Of a stretch of DNA of 64,000 nt, positions 12,501 to 25,800 are shown piece after piece (position 1 is the stretch's first letter; each line of letters opens with the position of its first letter). Below the pieces are notes generated by a model, which ran no database searches, had not been told where the DNA came from, and worked only from the letters and a program-made list of their open reading frames with translations. Source of the DNA: Arenicola marina (Eukaryota; Annelida; Polychaeta; Arenicolidae); assembly GCA_964019135.1 (NCBI GenBank), contig OZ025248.1, positions 55,917,670-55,981,669 of the forward strand. The letters are read 5' to 3'. Position numbers and translations under genes: made by a program.

Positions 12501-15500
12501 AACAGCGGAGTTATTGTGCATATAGATACACGTTTTAAGCGTTCATTCGGATTCTTCGCATTAGGTCCAAGTTGCGTCAAAAGGATCCTGACGCCCAAAA
12601 TCGGCAGGCACCGCTGAAAACCAAGCGACCCAGCTTCGAGGTAAGTACTATTCGTGTATTAGTTGCAGAACTATTCCTGTATGAACTAAGGTCACAATCT
12701 CGGTAGGATACCCACAGTCTTATTTCAATAAACCGATACAAGGATATTTTAGCACAACGTAACATTGCGGACTTTCCAAGTATACACGTCTAAACGATTT
12801 TTCTGTTCGGATTAGAGAACTACATAAGTAGGCTAATATTATTCTCAATGGTGAAATTTATTTCAGCACACTGAGGCTTCTCCACCAAAGAGACAATGCT
12901 TGGAGGCAAATAAGGGTTTGTCATACACTTATATTTGCTACTTTTATTCTATTGACCTATTGTGACGTGTATTGAACTCTGACTCTAATTGCCATAGGGA
13001 TACGCTATCCCATGTCCTAAGTGTTAACGTATAATTTCGCCTTTTGTAACAATGGGTACAAGCTAAATATTTTAATTTAGAGTAAATCAGAAATATGTTT
13101 ATTGATACTGACGATATCTTATATTATCATTGTTACAGATAAGGAAGATTTGGACTCACCTCAAAGGGTAAGCGAGAAATGTTAAATCTTACCCTAAATC
13201 TTTCATACCAACTATTGACGAAGGTATAAACGGGTCGCCACTTGAAAATGATGTTATTATAAAAAGCTGTCCATAAATATATAAAAGAAACAAAAAGCTT
13301 TTGAATCTCAATGTATATTTAGTTTAACTGTCTGTGTATTTTTCCTGCATCCCTGCTATCTCTCGAAATGTTTATCTGTTCATGATATACACTAGAGGCA
13401 TTGACATAGTATTATGTACTGTTTGCCAAAAGTCAATAAATATTGTTTACACAAACACTGTATCGGATATTTGCAACAGATATATTATGCTGAGCTTTTT
13501 AGTGTAAATGCAGAGCTTTTTCAATTGAAAAGTTATATAACCGTTCTCGGCTTCATGCACTATTTTTTTCGGCTCACAGGCTCCTACTTACTGCCACTCA
13601 CAGTCCTTGTTGGCGGGTCTCAACAAAGGCAAGAAGCTGACCCCGAACAATATGTCTACCACCATTACGTCCTTTATCCAGCGTAACACGCCAGTGAAGA
13701 AAGCCACGCAGCAGGTGGGTACAGAAGCTCCGTTGATGATTCAATCACCATATAATGCTGACATGAAGTGAAATATCTCCTAGAAACGACATGCGTTTTT
13801 TTTTTCTGAATAAGCAGTTCAGTCGTCTTTTTCATTAGATATATGCCGTGATGGCAGATAAACGTAGTAATTGATATCGGTAATTATGTTCCATTTTATG
13901 CATTATCTTTTTTCAATTTGATATATATTCGTTGATTGTTAGTCTGACGGGCAATTGTTCGCAAGAAATCGATAAAATCTCGATGTAGGCCAATATAAAG
14001 ACCTTTTTAATCGTGTTCTCATTGAAGGAGGAGCAGGAGGAGAGGAGGAATAAATTGTTGGAGAAACAGAAGAATAAGGAAGACCAGATTAGGAAAAGAC
14101 AAGAGTACTTGCGCAAACGGGTGGAGGAACAACGCCAGTAAGTAACGACATTGGGATCTAATGTTAACAAGGCTTCCTGACCTATTGTCTTGCCCATGGG
14201 CATAGCATATGTATCGATATATTGAGGTTTGAGGTCACTAATTCCTACAAAAACAACTTTTAGGTTTAAAGTTAAGTCATCTGTTTGTGTCAAGCTCACC
14301 CACTTGGTTTTCCTATATAATATGTCATTCATCTGGCTGCCTTTCGGTCCGTGGTGATTTTCTCTTGGTATCGTTGGAGCCGTTGATGACTGTTGTTTAT
14401 CCTGTAAGTGCTTAAAGCGAGTGTCCAACCTAACTTAATCGCGATCTGCACCGAAAGTTTACATCTTAAAATTATATTGGCGAGTGTTACCGCTTCGTTT
14501 CGACCGACTGGTAAGGAGAAACAAAATAAGGCAACCTACCCCCAGCAATATCAAGCAGAGCGCCATTTTGCCGTGAGCAGTGACGCATATTGTGACTATT
14601 CATATGGCGCCGCCTTACGTTATAACACGCGGAGAGAGAGATCAGGGCCGCGATTTACAGATGAACAGCGGCAGTCCCAAGCCGCACAGTAGCGCAAGAT
14701 CTTAGTCTTTCATGGAAAAGTACCGTCCGAACAAATTGATATACGTCTTGCGACGATTGACTCTGCAACAATGCCATGATTGGAGTTAGAATCGCAGCTA
14801 TTTATATTAGCGTTTATCACGCGCTCTTGTTTTGCTCACACATTAGGCGCAATTTCCGGTTTGAATAAATTAGAATATCGCCTCCTGATGTTATGAATGT
14901 TATGAATGGGTAAAGCAGCGTTAGAGGCCAGACTGGCGGCTCCAATTAAATTATTTGCCTGTGCTGTTGGTGTTAGTCCAGTAGAGGAAAGAAGTGGACG
15001 CATCTTGTCTCATGTGTAGTAAGCGAGAGATATCCAGGAAGGTTTTTGTCTCGTCTTTATGTGAATAAAAGTGGTCTAAAACACCCAACACTACACTTCA
15101 GTAAGCGCGAGGAGCGCCAACAGCTGGCGGCCAGGAGGCGAGAGGAGCAGGAGAAGAGAGACCGCGAGGCGAAGAAAGGAATCGTCGACAAGTTAGCGAC
15201 GTGCAAGAAGTTAACAGCAAAGGCACACGAAGAGAAACTCAAGGAAGAGCGGGAGAAGCAAAGGCAAAGAGAAGCCAAGATGGCGGAAGTAGAGGCGCGC
15301 AGGAAACAGGAAGAGGAGGCTAGAGTACAAAAACAAGTGGAACTGGTAGGTGGTGGCGTTGTTAGCTTGGTCTATTTCATAGCCCGGCTTGTTAATATTA
15401 TAAGTAAACCGCATGAACATACAGGGCTCATAACATTCTTGCAGTTCGCGCTTAACTTTCATTCTAAGTAAGTTTATGCGTTAAGGATTCAATCTGTATC

Positions 15501-18500
15501 GAATCTATCCCATGCTATTGTACTTATACCTACCAGGCGTGTTGACACTTGCAAAACCCCACTTTTGGTATGAGTAGGCCTGCCATAAAGATATAAAATT
15601 GTATTTGAAATGTGCTTGATTTTTTGGCATCGTATATCTAAAAAAACATGACCCTACCAATAGGAGCAAGCAGGAACGCCATGAAATATCAGTCTCTGTT
15701 TACTTGATCCATAGGTAACCTCCAGGAAAAGCAGCTCCGTCGGGCATTACCAGTCACGCTTGCTTGTTGGACGCTTCATATGCCCCATTTATCCCTTATA
15801 GGAGCAGGAGAAACGCCGTCAGGATATGCTGATGTCCCGGAAGCGAGAGTTCGAGGAACAGGAGCGCCTGCGCCGCATTCAAGAGCAGCGCCGCATCCAA
15901 GAGGAACGCCAAGCTGAGTTCGAGAAAGACAAGCAGCGAGAGCTGGAGAAGCTGCGGCAGCAGGAGGAACAAAAGCGACGGGAAGAAGCGGAGAAGCAGA
16001 AAGCTAGGGACGAGAAGTGAGTTACCGTTTTCCGCATATTGTTGGTGATTATCTCAAGATTAATGATGAGATAATACGATGTCACAGTGGTTGATAATCG
16101 GCATTATTGTCAGCTGAAGCTGTCCCTTCCAAACTCTTGTAGGGGTTTGTCTTCCTTTTATTACATAAACTGGCAATAGACAATGTGTGTTAATGCGGCG
16201 TTTTTTTTCGCAGGGAGCGACGAGAGCGTACCGAACGCGAGCGACAGGACGTAGAACGACAAAATGAAAAGACGAAACAACGCTTCCTTCAACTGCAGCA
16301 GGTATGAATATTAATTACTGAAGCATTGCATTTTGCTGTAAGCTTGTCTAATCACACAATTTTACTCATGCGCATATAGTCATTAAGGAAACTAGAGTGG
16401 TATTGTCCTGAGATATGCGATATCATTACTGAAATCTTGTGTAATAATGGCTTACACAATTACCTCTTTATTTGTCCCGATCTTCAATAAAACCTGACCA
16501 TCTTGTTCATTTACTCGCTGTTTATACTTCCCTACCCTAGGAACATTTCCAAACCCTGCATAAACGCCTGATCGCGCAAGAGAAAAAGCAGAGAGGAGGG
16601 GAAGCGCGATTTTTCTCTTGGGGAGTCTCCTTAATCGTTGTTGTATCCTCTCGCTTTGCATTTGAATTAGTGAAAATATTTCCAATCTAACAATGAGTGG
16701 TTTCGTTCTTCAGGAGCGGGCCCGCCTTCGGGAGCAGCAGACCAAGGAGTCCGTGCGCAAGGACAAGGAAGACGACCGACACACGCGGGAGGAGAAACGT
16801 ATATTGAGCCTGATCGAGAACCACAACAAAGTGCTGCAGCAAAACACAAACCTTAACACTCAGAGCGCGCAGAAAGCACCTCAGCCGGTCGGCATGAAAC
16901 CAGGTTAGTGCAAAGAGCCTAGGGGGGTTATCTTGAGGTAATTGACTGCTCTGGGGTAATGCAGCTGGAAAGGGAGTCTTCGTGCTTTTTGCTACGCCAA
17001 TGGGTCCTACTAAATTAGGCACGTTTTGTACCTATGTGAGTCTAATATAATGCAGAGGGGGGCGGCGGGGGTGGCAGTAGGTAGCCTACGCCAATGGGTG
17101 CGCTAAATTTTCAAGCTGGATAGGGGCCAATCCTAAGGATTTTCGTCAACGTAAATTTGTGTTAAAAGTCGTAAAACTTTGTCAGATAGTACGTGGATGG
17201 GCCCTAATTGTACACATGTCTTACTCCTTGGATGGGTAAGATTTTGGGGCCTCTAGGGGCACCTCATAAATTGTATCTAGTTACCCCCTCGGAATAAAAA
17301 GTATGCTGCATTGGTGTATATTGTTTGAGACGCCAATATCTTTATTAAAACGTTTGGACGGAAACTATGTATTAACTTCTCAGTGTATTGGTTCGCATAT
17401 ATATGGTACCAGGGCATGTTGATAAGGCCTTTGGGTCTAAGATGGTGCATCTCACGAGAAAGTGGCCTTTTTGTGTGCTATTATAGCATCAAAGTTCAGA
17501 TATTGCAGTATTTTTTTTTATTATTTCCTTTTGAAATTGCATGGATGTTATACAGAATTAACATTCACACAGTCTAACAATGTGTCCAAAAAATATCTTT
17601 ACATTCATAATGTAGGTGTACAATTACTTTATTGCTTTGGTTATGATCGAAGCTCTGCATTGGGTGGCGAAGATATTGACCCTGACATTGGTTGATGCTT
17701 TGCAGTAGGATCCAAGCCAACTACCTTGAGCACGACGGCTACGAAGGAGGCCGAACCGCTGAACGGCACGTTCAACAAAGACCAGGGACCTCTGAACGGC
17801 ACGTTTAACAAAGAGAAGCCGACCGCAACGGAAACCAACCCCGATTCGTACGTTACAGGCTACATTGTTACATAATGATAATTACCCACTGCTGACCCAG
17901 TCACACTACCTGTTATTTATCCAGCGTTCCATCAGTTATTTCTGATACAGCGAGATAAACTACATGAATTAGTGAGGGGCATATATCTTTGTTGATGTAT
18001 TTTAACACTCTTTACATAGCGCATTTTTCATATCGACGATATCACGAACAAATTAACCGTTCAATAGATGTGACCGCGCGTCATGCAGTAAATGAATACT
18101 ATCTAAATAGAATATTTGATCATGGTACATGTAAATAATTACGTTACAGGTATGACCTGACACCTGTCCGCAAGACTTACACCAAGAAGGCCACGGCAGA
18201 AAACTACGACATCGGCGACCTCCATTCCGATGACTCCACCGATGACGATGAGGCGCCGAGGAAGAAAATTCCGTCCTGGGCCGTAGGTCAGTAAATGCAA
18301 TGTGCTTTACGGTCACCAAAACTTTCATCCAAATTTCATTTATTGGTATTTCGGGTCTTTTGTGAAGATGTTGACGTCACTCGTCTTTTGTGAAGATGTC
18401 TGTTCTTAGCAGTTCTTACCTTTCATGTGATTTTTTTATATGTTGAAAATCCACAGACACAAAATAAATGATAGTACGCAAAATATATATATATAAACCG

Positions 18501-18827
18501 GTACTAAGTGAGTTAAATGGTTACATGGTGCTTGGGGCACTACACACCAGTTTGTGGCATGGTGGATCCTTCATCGCTGTGTGTGTTCTTCATTGCGGAA
18601 CCACCGAGGCGTCCTGTATTTTACCCTCTGGCCTTCTTACAGGTAACCAATTGCGAGCGGCCATCATCAGCCAGTGCATGAACCCGCCCGACCTGGACGC
18701 TATCTTCGACCGCATCGAAATGCCAGACCTGAGTGCCATGTTCGTCAAGAAGAAGCCTCGCTTCTACAAGAGAACCAGCTCAGCAATCTGGCACTCGCCC
18801 ATCTACAAGCCTTCCGGGGCCGAGTGA
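6582..18827 (+). CDS. INCENP: Inner centromere protein (INCENP), 18 coding exons, 1147 aa
   Basis: Scaffold of the chromosomal passenger complex. In this family the N-terminus binds survivin and borealin and the C-terminal IN-box binds and activates Aurora B. Coding exons: 6582-6727, 8530-8634, 9870-11070, 11531-11620, 11901-12010, 12191-12382, 12565-12640, 12867-12915, 13139-13167, 13580-13714, 14028-14137, 15102-15345, 15802-16016, 16214-16301, 16714-16903, 17706-17847, 18150-18286, 18643-18827. All junctions are GT/AG and phase closes. Seen: an N-terminal CEN-box-like stretch (SYQWVAEALIEIKKTLA) followed by LIPKTPS; SFIQRNTPVKK near 690; an E/K/R-rich single-helix region about 712-970; IN-box DDSTDDDEAPRKKIPSWA, then RFYKRTSSAIWHSP with the TSS motif at 1131-1133. 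It is longer than human INCENP (about 920 aa), mainly through the 400-codon third exon and repeated TRSK(L/M)R modules. The start Met lies inside an exon with a plausible acceptor at 6563, so upstream untranslated or coding sequence is possible. Confidence 0.95.
7020..7290 (+). repeat. Dispersed repeat in INCENP intron 1 (copy 1), with 18-bp palindrome
   Basis: The stretch AAAGGTCAAGGTCACAGGAATTTTT, then CTTAACCATTA, TAGATAGGACCAAAA and TAATGACGCT is matched in order at 59870-60000. That shows a dispersed element. At its left edge, 7024-7041 is a perfect 18-bp palindrome (CGTAAAATCGATTTTACG). No ORF or named family was recognised. Confidence 0.6.
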
Positions 18828-19980
18828 AGGCAGACACTGACAGGATACGTTAACGCATTTATCGTCATGCCTGTATATTTTTTATCTATTCTGCTTTGAT
18901 TATTTTTGCTCCTGTTGGTTTTCTCAGGCTCATTGAAGACAGCATCTGACATTCGCTGGGCCAACGAGGACAGCGCCTGGCTTCCAATACAGGCCAAGTT
19001 CTGGGTTTACTGACATCATAAAGACTGCATGCGACGACTCATTAATAGATATAATAGACAGATAGTGTACGGAACGACCGGGTGTCTTCATATGACATAT
19101 TGTAACATAACATGGAACCATTTTTGTTTCCTTTCATCTTTGGGGGCTGCTTAAAATTGACATTGCCATTGATTCACTCAAGCCCTATTCCCTAACTGAG
19201 TCTAAATGTAAAGTTAGGAATGGTAATCAATTCACATTGAGAGTATAACATGATAGGCGTATGTCAAGAGCGATAGCTATGTGATGGAGTCAGCTCTCGA
19301 TTATAAGTCTGATTACTTCTAGTACAGACATCGCACTCTTTGTCGACGTCTGCTTAGTTTGGATTGAATTGTATATTTTAGCTTTACGGTATGCTCAAAA
19401 AGACCCATAGTAATATGTAACTACTGTACTGTGCGGTATGTGATTGGATATTGCGAAGCAGTCGGGTCAATAAACCATTGGGCAGCGTCATTTAAAATGT
19501 CATCAATACTAACTTGTAATATGTATACAAACTATATGTATTTTATGCCAGGTAGATTTTCTGTCTATATCCCTTATCACCTCAATAATGTTACCGTTCT
19601 CTCACAAAATGTGATTGGATGTCGTGATACTGCGACAGGTGATGAGGAAGACTGATTGGATTATTATCATTATTTAGAATGCGTGATTGTTATGTGATTA
19701 ATAACTAGAGAATCTCCTAATTCACAGCATTTCAAGATGTGCATATTTCTTTTGATCTCGTTCGGCGAGTGAGGGATTTTTACATTATGGCATATTCGTT
19801 TTTAAATCTTTAGATTGCCCATAGTCGTGAGGCCTTAATAGCTAAATATATACAGTTTTAGTGAGGACTTCTTTCATGTTTTTTTTGACGAGCTGAAGAT
19901 AGTTTGATGAATCGCGCGTTGCTAAGTACTTTATGATAGGATTGTTGAGTAAGTATTTACATGTGAACTAAATAAACTTA
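18828..19980 (+). other. INCENP: INCENP 3' untranslated region (inferred)
   Basis: AT-rich sequence following the INCENP stop codon with no open frame of interest. AATAAA hexamers lie at 19469-19474 and 19971-19976. The true cleavage site cannot be fixed without transcript data. Confidence 0.5.
19971..19976 (+). terminator. Candidate polyadenylation signal AATAAA for INCENP
   Basis: Canonical hexamer about 1.1 kb after the stop codon, followed by T-rich sequence. An equally canonical hexamer at 19469 is the alternative. Confidence 0.4.
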
Positions 19981-21450
19981 ATACCATTACTTGGCGCTAC
20001 ATAGTTTATTGTCTTTACGCACTCCGCTGAACTGAACTACCCTAGTGAAGAATATGCAGTTGGTTTCAGTATCCTGCTATTGACGATTGTGATTTGAGTC
20101 TTCATACTTTCATATTTTATATTATGTGCTTATAAAATGCTTTGTGTGATTCATAAACTCTTTATCACATGCTCCGCTGTAAAAAAGCAAGTTCCTTTTC
20201 GAAAATGTGGCTTACAGTTTTATTAGTATTTTTTTCTTTTCACTTGTCTGGTTCAAAATAATGCGTCTACCTATTTATTTAAATTTGAGGTTTGAGGGTG
20301 TGGGCGACCATAAGAAATAAAAGTGGATGCTACTTTTTTTTTTGGCGGGTAGCTGAGCATGGGGGTAAGCCCTGCACGCGGTGGGACCCTTGTTTACGAA
20401 ATTGTTAATGAGTTAATCACTTAATGCAGCGTTACTGGACGATTATGCATCGATCTGATAAAAAACGCAAATGTATAAGGTGTTCACAAATTATCGATAA
20501 ATATCAAGCCGCTTCCAACAGCACGTGGTTCATGCCAAATAGTCCACTTTGTAAGCCCTTTGTCTTTTTGAGGCATTTGCACACAGGGCTTGCCATACAA
20601 TAATGCGCGTTAACGTTGTTTGCAATAGCAGGCAAGCAAGGTGAAAAATAGGAGTTGCTTACATGCTGGACTGAAACTGCTCATTTTGCTCTAGGCACCA
20701 AAATCTGCGTATTACGACATACCTGGCATTACGTCAAACCTGGAGCGGAGAGCCGTGAGCTCTGTCGGAATAAATTTTTGTCCTCCAATAAATAGCTAAA
20801 AGCAGCAGCCTACTTACATCAACTTAGAATCAAGACTAAAAGTATCTGAAAATTATGATGCATTTGTGTTTTATATCTCGTTGAGTCTGTAAAGCACCAA
20901 TTTCAACATAAAACTGTGCGGACTATATATATATATATAAAGCCGGCCACCAACTTCTGCCCCGGTGAACAAATTTGCTTCTCTCCGGATAGCGCACGGC
21001 TTTTCAGGATTTAAATTCTTGACAGAATATACTTATTTGACATGGGGAAGAGATAGGTAATATAACAATTACAGGCCTATATGGTCGATCACGGCAGTCT
21101 GTTATTATCTCCATGAAGCATGCGCAATGTTACAATCTCTTAAAAAGCAGGGTGCTACTTTTTAAAACCTTAATTCATCAGTGGACATTCATAGATTAAT
21201 GTTCCCATATAATCTCTCCATATATGTCCATCAAAACAATTGTCACAGCATGTATAATTTTTGTTTCAATTCGTATCTGGCCTTTTCTCGATACCCAGCC
21301 CGCACGCTGCTCGTACATCACGTTTGTTCACCTACACACGCATTATTATGAATGGTTCGCTGGTGCTCATACCATTAACTGGACACACGGTTCCTTTGTT
21401 CCCTGATCGGATCAATAACAGAAAATCGCGCCTGCCGGCATACGTTCTGG
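19981..21450. other. Intergenic, nothing recognised
   Basis: No exon-like frame. Only a short (TA)n stretch near 20925-20938 stands out. Confidence 0.4.
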
Positions 21451-21520
21451 CCCTGGTTCTATGGCTGTAGGATGGCCCTGTCTGATTTTTGCCACGTATA
21501 AAGTACTACAACCATAGAAC
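21451..21520. repeat. Foldback element relic related to the 29.2-kb hairpin
   Basis: The arms GGTTCTATGGCTGTAG and TACTACAACCATAGAAC are complementary with small changes. They enclose GGCCCTGTCTGATTTTTGCC, nearly the same loop as the hairpin at 29186-29260. The right arm has diverged. I read both as copies of one foldback family. Confidence 0.65.
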
Positions 21521-21572
21521 GGGTTACCCCGCCCTAGCTCTGACCAAAGCGTTGCCATGATAGGGTCCTATA

Positions 21573-21668
21573 TTCCTCTGACATCAACTACATTGCTCTG
21601 GCATCAACTATATTGCTCTGACGTCAACTATATTGCTCTGACATCAACTAAATTGCTCTGACATCAAA
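21573..21668 (+). repeat. 20-bp tandem repeat, five copies
   Basis: About five units of ATTGCTCTGACATCAACTAT with single-base variants. The array abuts the left edge of the dispersed repeat at 21669. Confidence 0.85.
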
Positions 21669-22126
21669 AATACATTGCTGGGTTTGGGGGGGTTCCGTGG
21701 CAAACCTCCCCTTTTTCACCGACAAAATGCGTCGGTCGGGGCGTTTTGCAGCAAAAATCCGCTCGGAACGGGTATTATTTCTCGGCAACCCGCTCTAATA
21801 TGGATAGGTGCTACCTAAAAAATGCGAGCGTATATTCAATTATTCAGATATTCCGAGGGGATACATCTAGATTAATATTCAAATTTAATTTCCCATCGGC
21901 TTGCCATAAAGAATATTTTTGGTGGATGCCATGCGCGTGCTTGTGGCATATCATTCGGTTGCTTAGGAACTCCTATTGTGACGTCATGTTTATAACATTT
22001 TGACGTCACAACTACTCACTATGAAAGTGAAACGGTCGCAAGTTTTTCAGAGAGCACACCCCTCGGTCGGAAGTTTTCAGAGAGCAACCCTCCCCTGGCA
22101 AATTCCTAGATCCGCCCCTGGAGGGG
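21669..22126. mobile_element. Composite dispersed element (copy 2 of the 541 family)
   Basis: The left part repeats the order of blocks at 541-693. Next comes TATGGATAGGTGCTACC...AATGCGAGCGTA, shared with 23334. GTCGCAAGTTTTTCAGAGAGC follows. It ends AAATTCCTAGATCCGCCCCTGG, the inverted terminus seen in the MITEs at 35.7 and 37.7-38.3 kb. It is therefore a larger relative of those MITEs whose left terminus is not evident. Confidence 0.55.
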
Positions 22127-22856
22127 TTTGCTAAACAAAAAAAGGTTACATTAATCTTGCCCCCATATTAGATTAAGACAAATTCTTGCTCTCATATTAC
22201 CCAATAAAAATGATATTGCTCCCATTGCAGCGCAAATATTTGTGGCCAAAGCTAGAAATGATAGCCAAGAAATAGTCCTGCACCCACCCCCAACGTGGAT
22301 ACAGAAATTAGCAAAAGGGGACGGGGGGAAGTGCAATAAAAGCTTGCGACCGAGAGGGAGGGGGCAGCCCTGCAAAAGGGCGGGGGGTCCACACCTCAGA
22401 TGGCCTAACTTTTGCATTGAAAAACAGCATTCCTCCTCAAAAAGGGAGGGGCGGTCTCCCCCCCCCCCCCCCCCTCGTTTTCGTCTTGCATATTGTGGTT
22501 GAAGCAACCCCAGAACTTGCACTGCTTCGGCATGATTTCATTTGCATAGGCAGAGCTATATATATAGAGAAAGTACGGCGTCCGATATGGGGAGAATCAG
22601 AGCGGAACGCATGCAAATGGCTGGGCCACGTGCGTTTGTTTTCACCTGCGCTCGGTGCGCCGCCTGGCGAGTATAGTGCGCATGACCGGAAGTCCATTTC
22701 TTTGAATAGGCTTATGCACTCCCCCTTCCCTCCCCCCATGCATAAAACGGAAGCCTCTTACACCAATCGCAAGCAGTGCCGTCTGGCGAGAAGATTGTAG
22801 CGTTCGTTCGTTCGCGTTGTCAGGCTGGTTCCTGTTCACGTTATATAATTTTCGGG
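22127..22856. other. Upstream region of the STI1-domain gene
   Basis: Holds a 17-base C tract (22458-22474) inside a G/C-skewed stretch. Otherwise there is unremarkable sequence up to the start codon at 22857. No TATA box or other promoter motif is convincing. Transcription probably starts within the last 100-200 bases, but this is not visible. Confidence 0.3.
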
Positions 22857-25800
22857 ATGGCCGAAGAAGGTTAGTCAAGAAGGAATTTTCGCATGTAACA
22901 AACCCCTATTTGCTCGAAAAGAGAGAAATACAATGGCTAGGATTTGCACATATAAGGACCAAGATCCATATGCTTAATTTGTATCTATAACTGTATAAGG
23001 ATTAAGGTGAAAGATTCAGTGATCCCCTATTATCGCTGTCGGACTAAATCCACAGCCAGGGCGTGACCACTGGCACTGGTGACAGGCACTTGACTCATGG
23101 GCGGGGGGCGGGGGCGGGGGCGGAAGCCCTGTTCATGGGCCTGTCATGGCTGTTAATGCGGCAAATATCGGCCGCTAGCTTCCTCTCCTCGGGAACGCAC
23201 AAGCCTTGAGGCCATAAACATTGGCTAGGCCAGTGGGAGGGGGGGGGGTGTCCTTGTCTATACCTTGTTTATACCTTTAACGTTTAACACAGGGTACGTT
23301 ACGGTTATACTTATCTGCTTATAGCCTTGTTTAATATGGATAGGTGATACCTAAACTGAATGCGAGCGTAACTATATTAGATCTAATTCAGCCATTTCGA
23401 TACATCAGCTTGCCATTTTGCATATCTTTGGCGAGATGACCTAAACCATATGTATACTTACGTGCTTGCAGCATACCGTTCCATAGATGTAACGTAGTCT
23501 GCTTCGATATGGGTCCGGTCGCTGTTGGCGGTAGCTACAGCGGCTTGCTTGCAGGACTATATAACCATTCCATTGCTTAGGAAATTCTATTGTGACATCA
23601 TTTTTATAACATTTGGATGTCACAACTAAAGCTTACTCAGGATTATAGCTGTGACAAAGTCTCAAATTCTGTTTTTTAACATCAAATTCTTATTTTAAAT
23701 AACTTATATAGAACATAAAACAAGAGGTTATTTTTGTTGAAATCAGCAAGTTTCATTGATATATATATATAGATATCTTACAGTAATCAATCTTCAACGA
23801 AAAAAACCCCCATGCATGAGCACATAACATGCGATCTCTTCCGCTTTTCCCAGTGGGGGTCGACAGGGATTTCACCAGCTCATAACAGTATGGGATTCAG
23901 ATATAGATTTTGTCTTTTTTATGTGTGTTATCTAAAGAGCCTGCTACGCTCACTATTATAGGTATGGACAAGGACCCCCCCATGATTTATGTGCCTGTGC
24001 AGTCTGCAGATACTTTTACTTCCAGCACTTAGTCTATAGTAGTATACTCAGTCTCAGGCCAGTATAGATGTAATGGAAGTCTGAAGCATACAACCAAATG
24101 CATGACCCATAATGCTTATCACAAAATGAAGTGAATGTTAAATAATTATGTTTTCATAATTTTTTCAGATATACCCCCTTTGGAGGATATGACTGATGTT
24201 TTGCAACATGTCCATGCTTTAGCAGATCTAAACTTAAGAGACAAATTACATGAATGCTCAACAAAGGCAAAAATTGAGACACACCTCAAGGAGCAAAATG
24301 TTAGTGGAAAACTGTTTATAGCTGTATTATGATCAAAGTGGTCATGATGAAGGTGGCAGTATGCTGATATCTAATGGTATTTATGTAACTGAATATAATT
24401 TCCATTTTATGAATATGTATATATACTATTCACAGCTACACAATGCTCTTACCTATTTTTGCAGAAAGATAAACCAACCTGTGTTGAAAAACATAGTGTT
24501 AGCTCCCAAGATACAACTAGTGCTTTTGGTGGAATGAAGAAAGGTTTCCTCCTTGGTAACTCTGGAAAGAAGTCAATGCCCAATCAACCAAAGAAGCCCA
24601 GTATTGAGGCTAAGATACCTTGTGAGGAGGCTGATTTGCCATTTATAAAGCAAAGCAAAGCCAAGACAAAAGAAGAGAAACTCAAAATCCCTGAAGTACA
24701 ACAATCCATGAAGATCAGTCAGAGTTTACTTGAAGATAAAGGTGATGTTTTTGATACCTTCTGATATCAGAACTCCAGTTCAGGAAGGAACATATTTATG
24801 CATTGCTTGGCGAGTAAAATTGCCTATTAGTGATATTTTTATCGATATTAAAAGTAATTAATTACTTAAACAATGGCAATTAATGTGTTATTTTTTATCA
24901 CAAGCAGGATTATTTCTCTGTGTGCTTCATTAAATTTTGTTTATATGTTTTCAGAGTGGGTGACAGAAGATTTACTCCAGAACATTCAAAACAACGAAGA
25001 CTTAATGGGACGCTTGTCTGACCCAGTGTTCATGCAAGCTGTAGCCGAGTTGCAGACTGATCCACAGGCTGCGATGAAGAAATATGAGAGAAATCCAGCC
25101 ATGCAAGCCTTCCTGAAGGATTTCTGTGGCTTGATGGGTAATTAGGCTAGCTGTTGCAAATAGGGTGAAATCGATCAATGTGCAAAGTGAAAACTGAAGA
25201 TCTGCGATGACAAAACCGATGTATAGATTTGGTAAACGACAAAATGACTCGCGAGTATGTGTAATTGATTAAATTATACCGCTATTTAGTTGATTTAATT
25301 ATGCCAATATTTAATTGATTTAATTATGCCAATATTTAATTGATTTAATTATGCAAATTTGTGCTTGGCTTGTAATGACTGGCGCTTCTCGAAATGACAT
25401 GTACCTTCTAATGTACATGTGGATATTACCAGGGAACTATATGTTATTGAAAACTCTCAACGCCTAAATGTACAATTGCAATTTCGAAATTTATATAAAC
25501 TTCACTTCACCAAGCGAATCACTCATGAGTCTATATGTGGCCGCTCTTCTGTATCGATGGAAGCAGAATACAAAGTCCTTTTTTTTATTTTTATGTAGAT
25601 TTGTTATGTTATTTATCCTTGCTTGTACACTTAATTTATTCTTCTGTCATACATATTTCAGGCAACCACTTCACCAAGCTAGCAGATGACGGAGATACTC
25701 GCCCTGTGGTTGAGATGCCTGCCACACAACCAGCGGCGGGAGCGGACATGACAGTGAGATCGAGCACAAATCCCAAGCAACCAACCCACAGTGACGAACA

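Noticed and set aside
12420..12525. Second cysteine-rich frame (GCKYCEKCYHR) next to it
   Set aside because: It lies in the intron after 12382, has no suitable junctions, and ends in a stop within 35 codons.
16542..16640. Possible extra INCENP coiled-coil exon (EHFQTLHKRLIAQEKKQ) after a good acceptor
   Set aside because: No plausible donor follows in frame and the exons at 16214-16301 and 16714-16903 already join in phase 0. It could be a cryptic exon.
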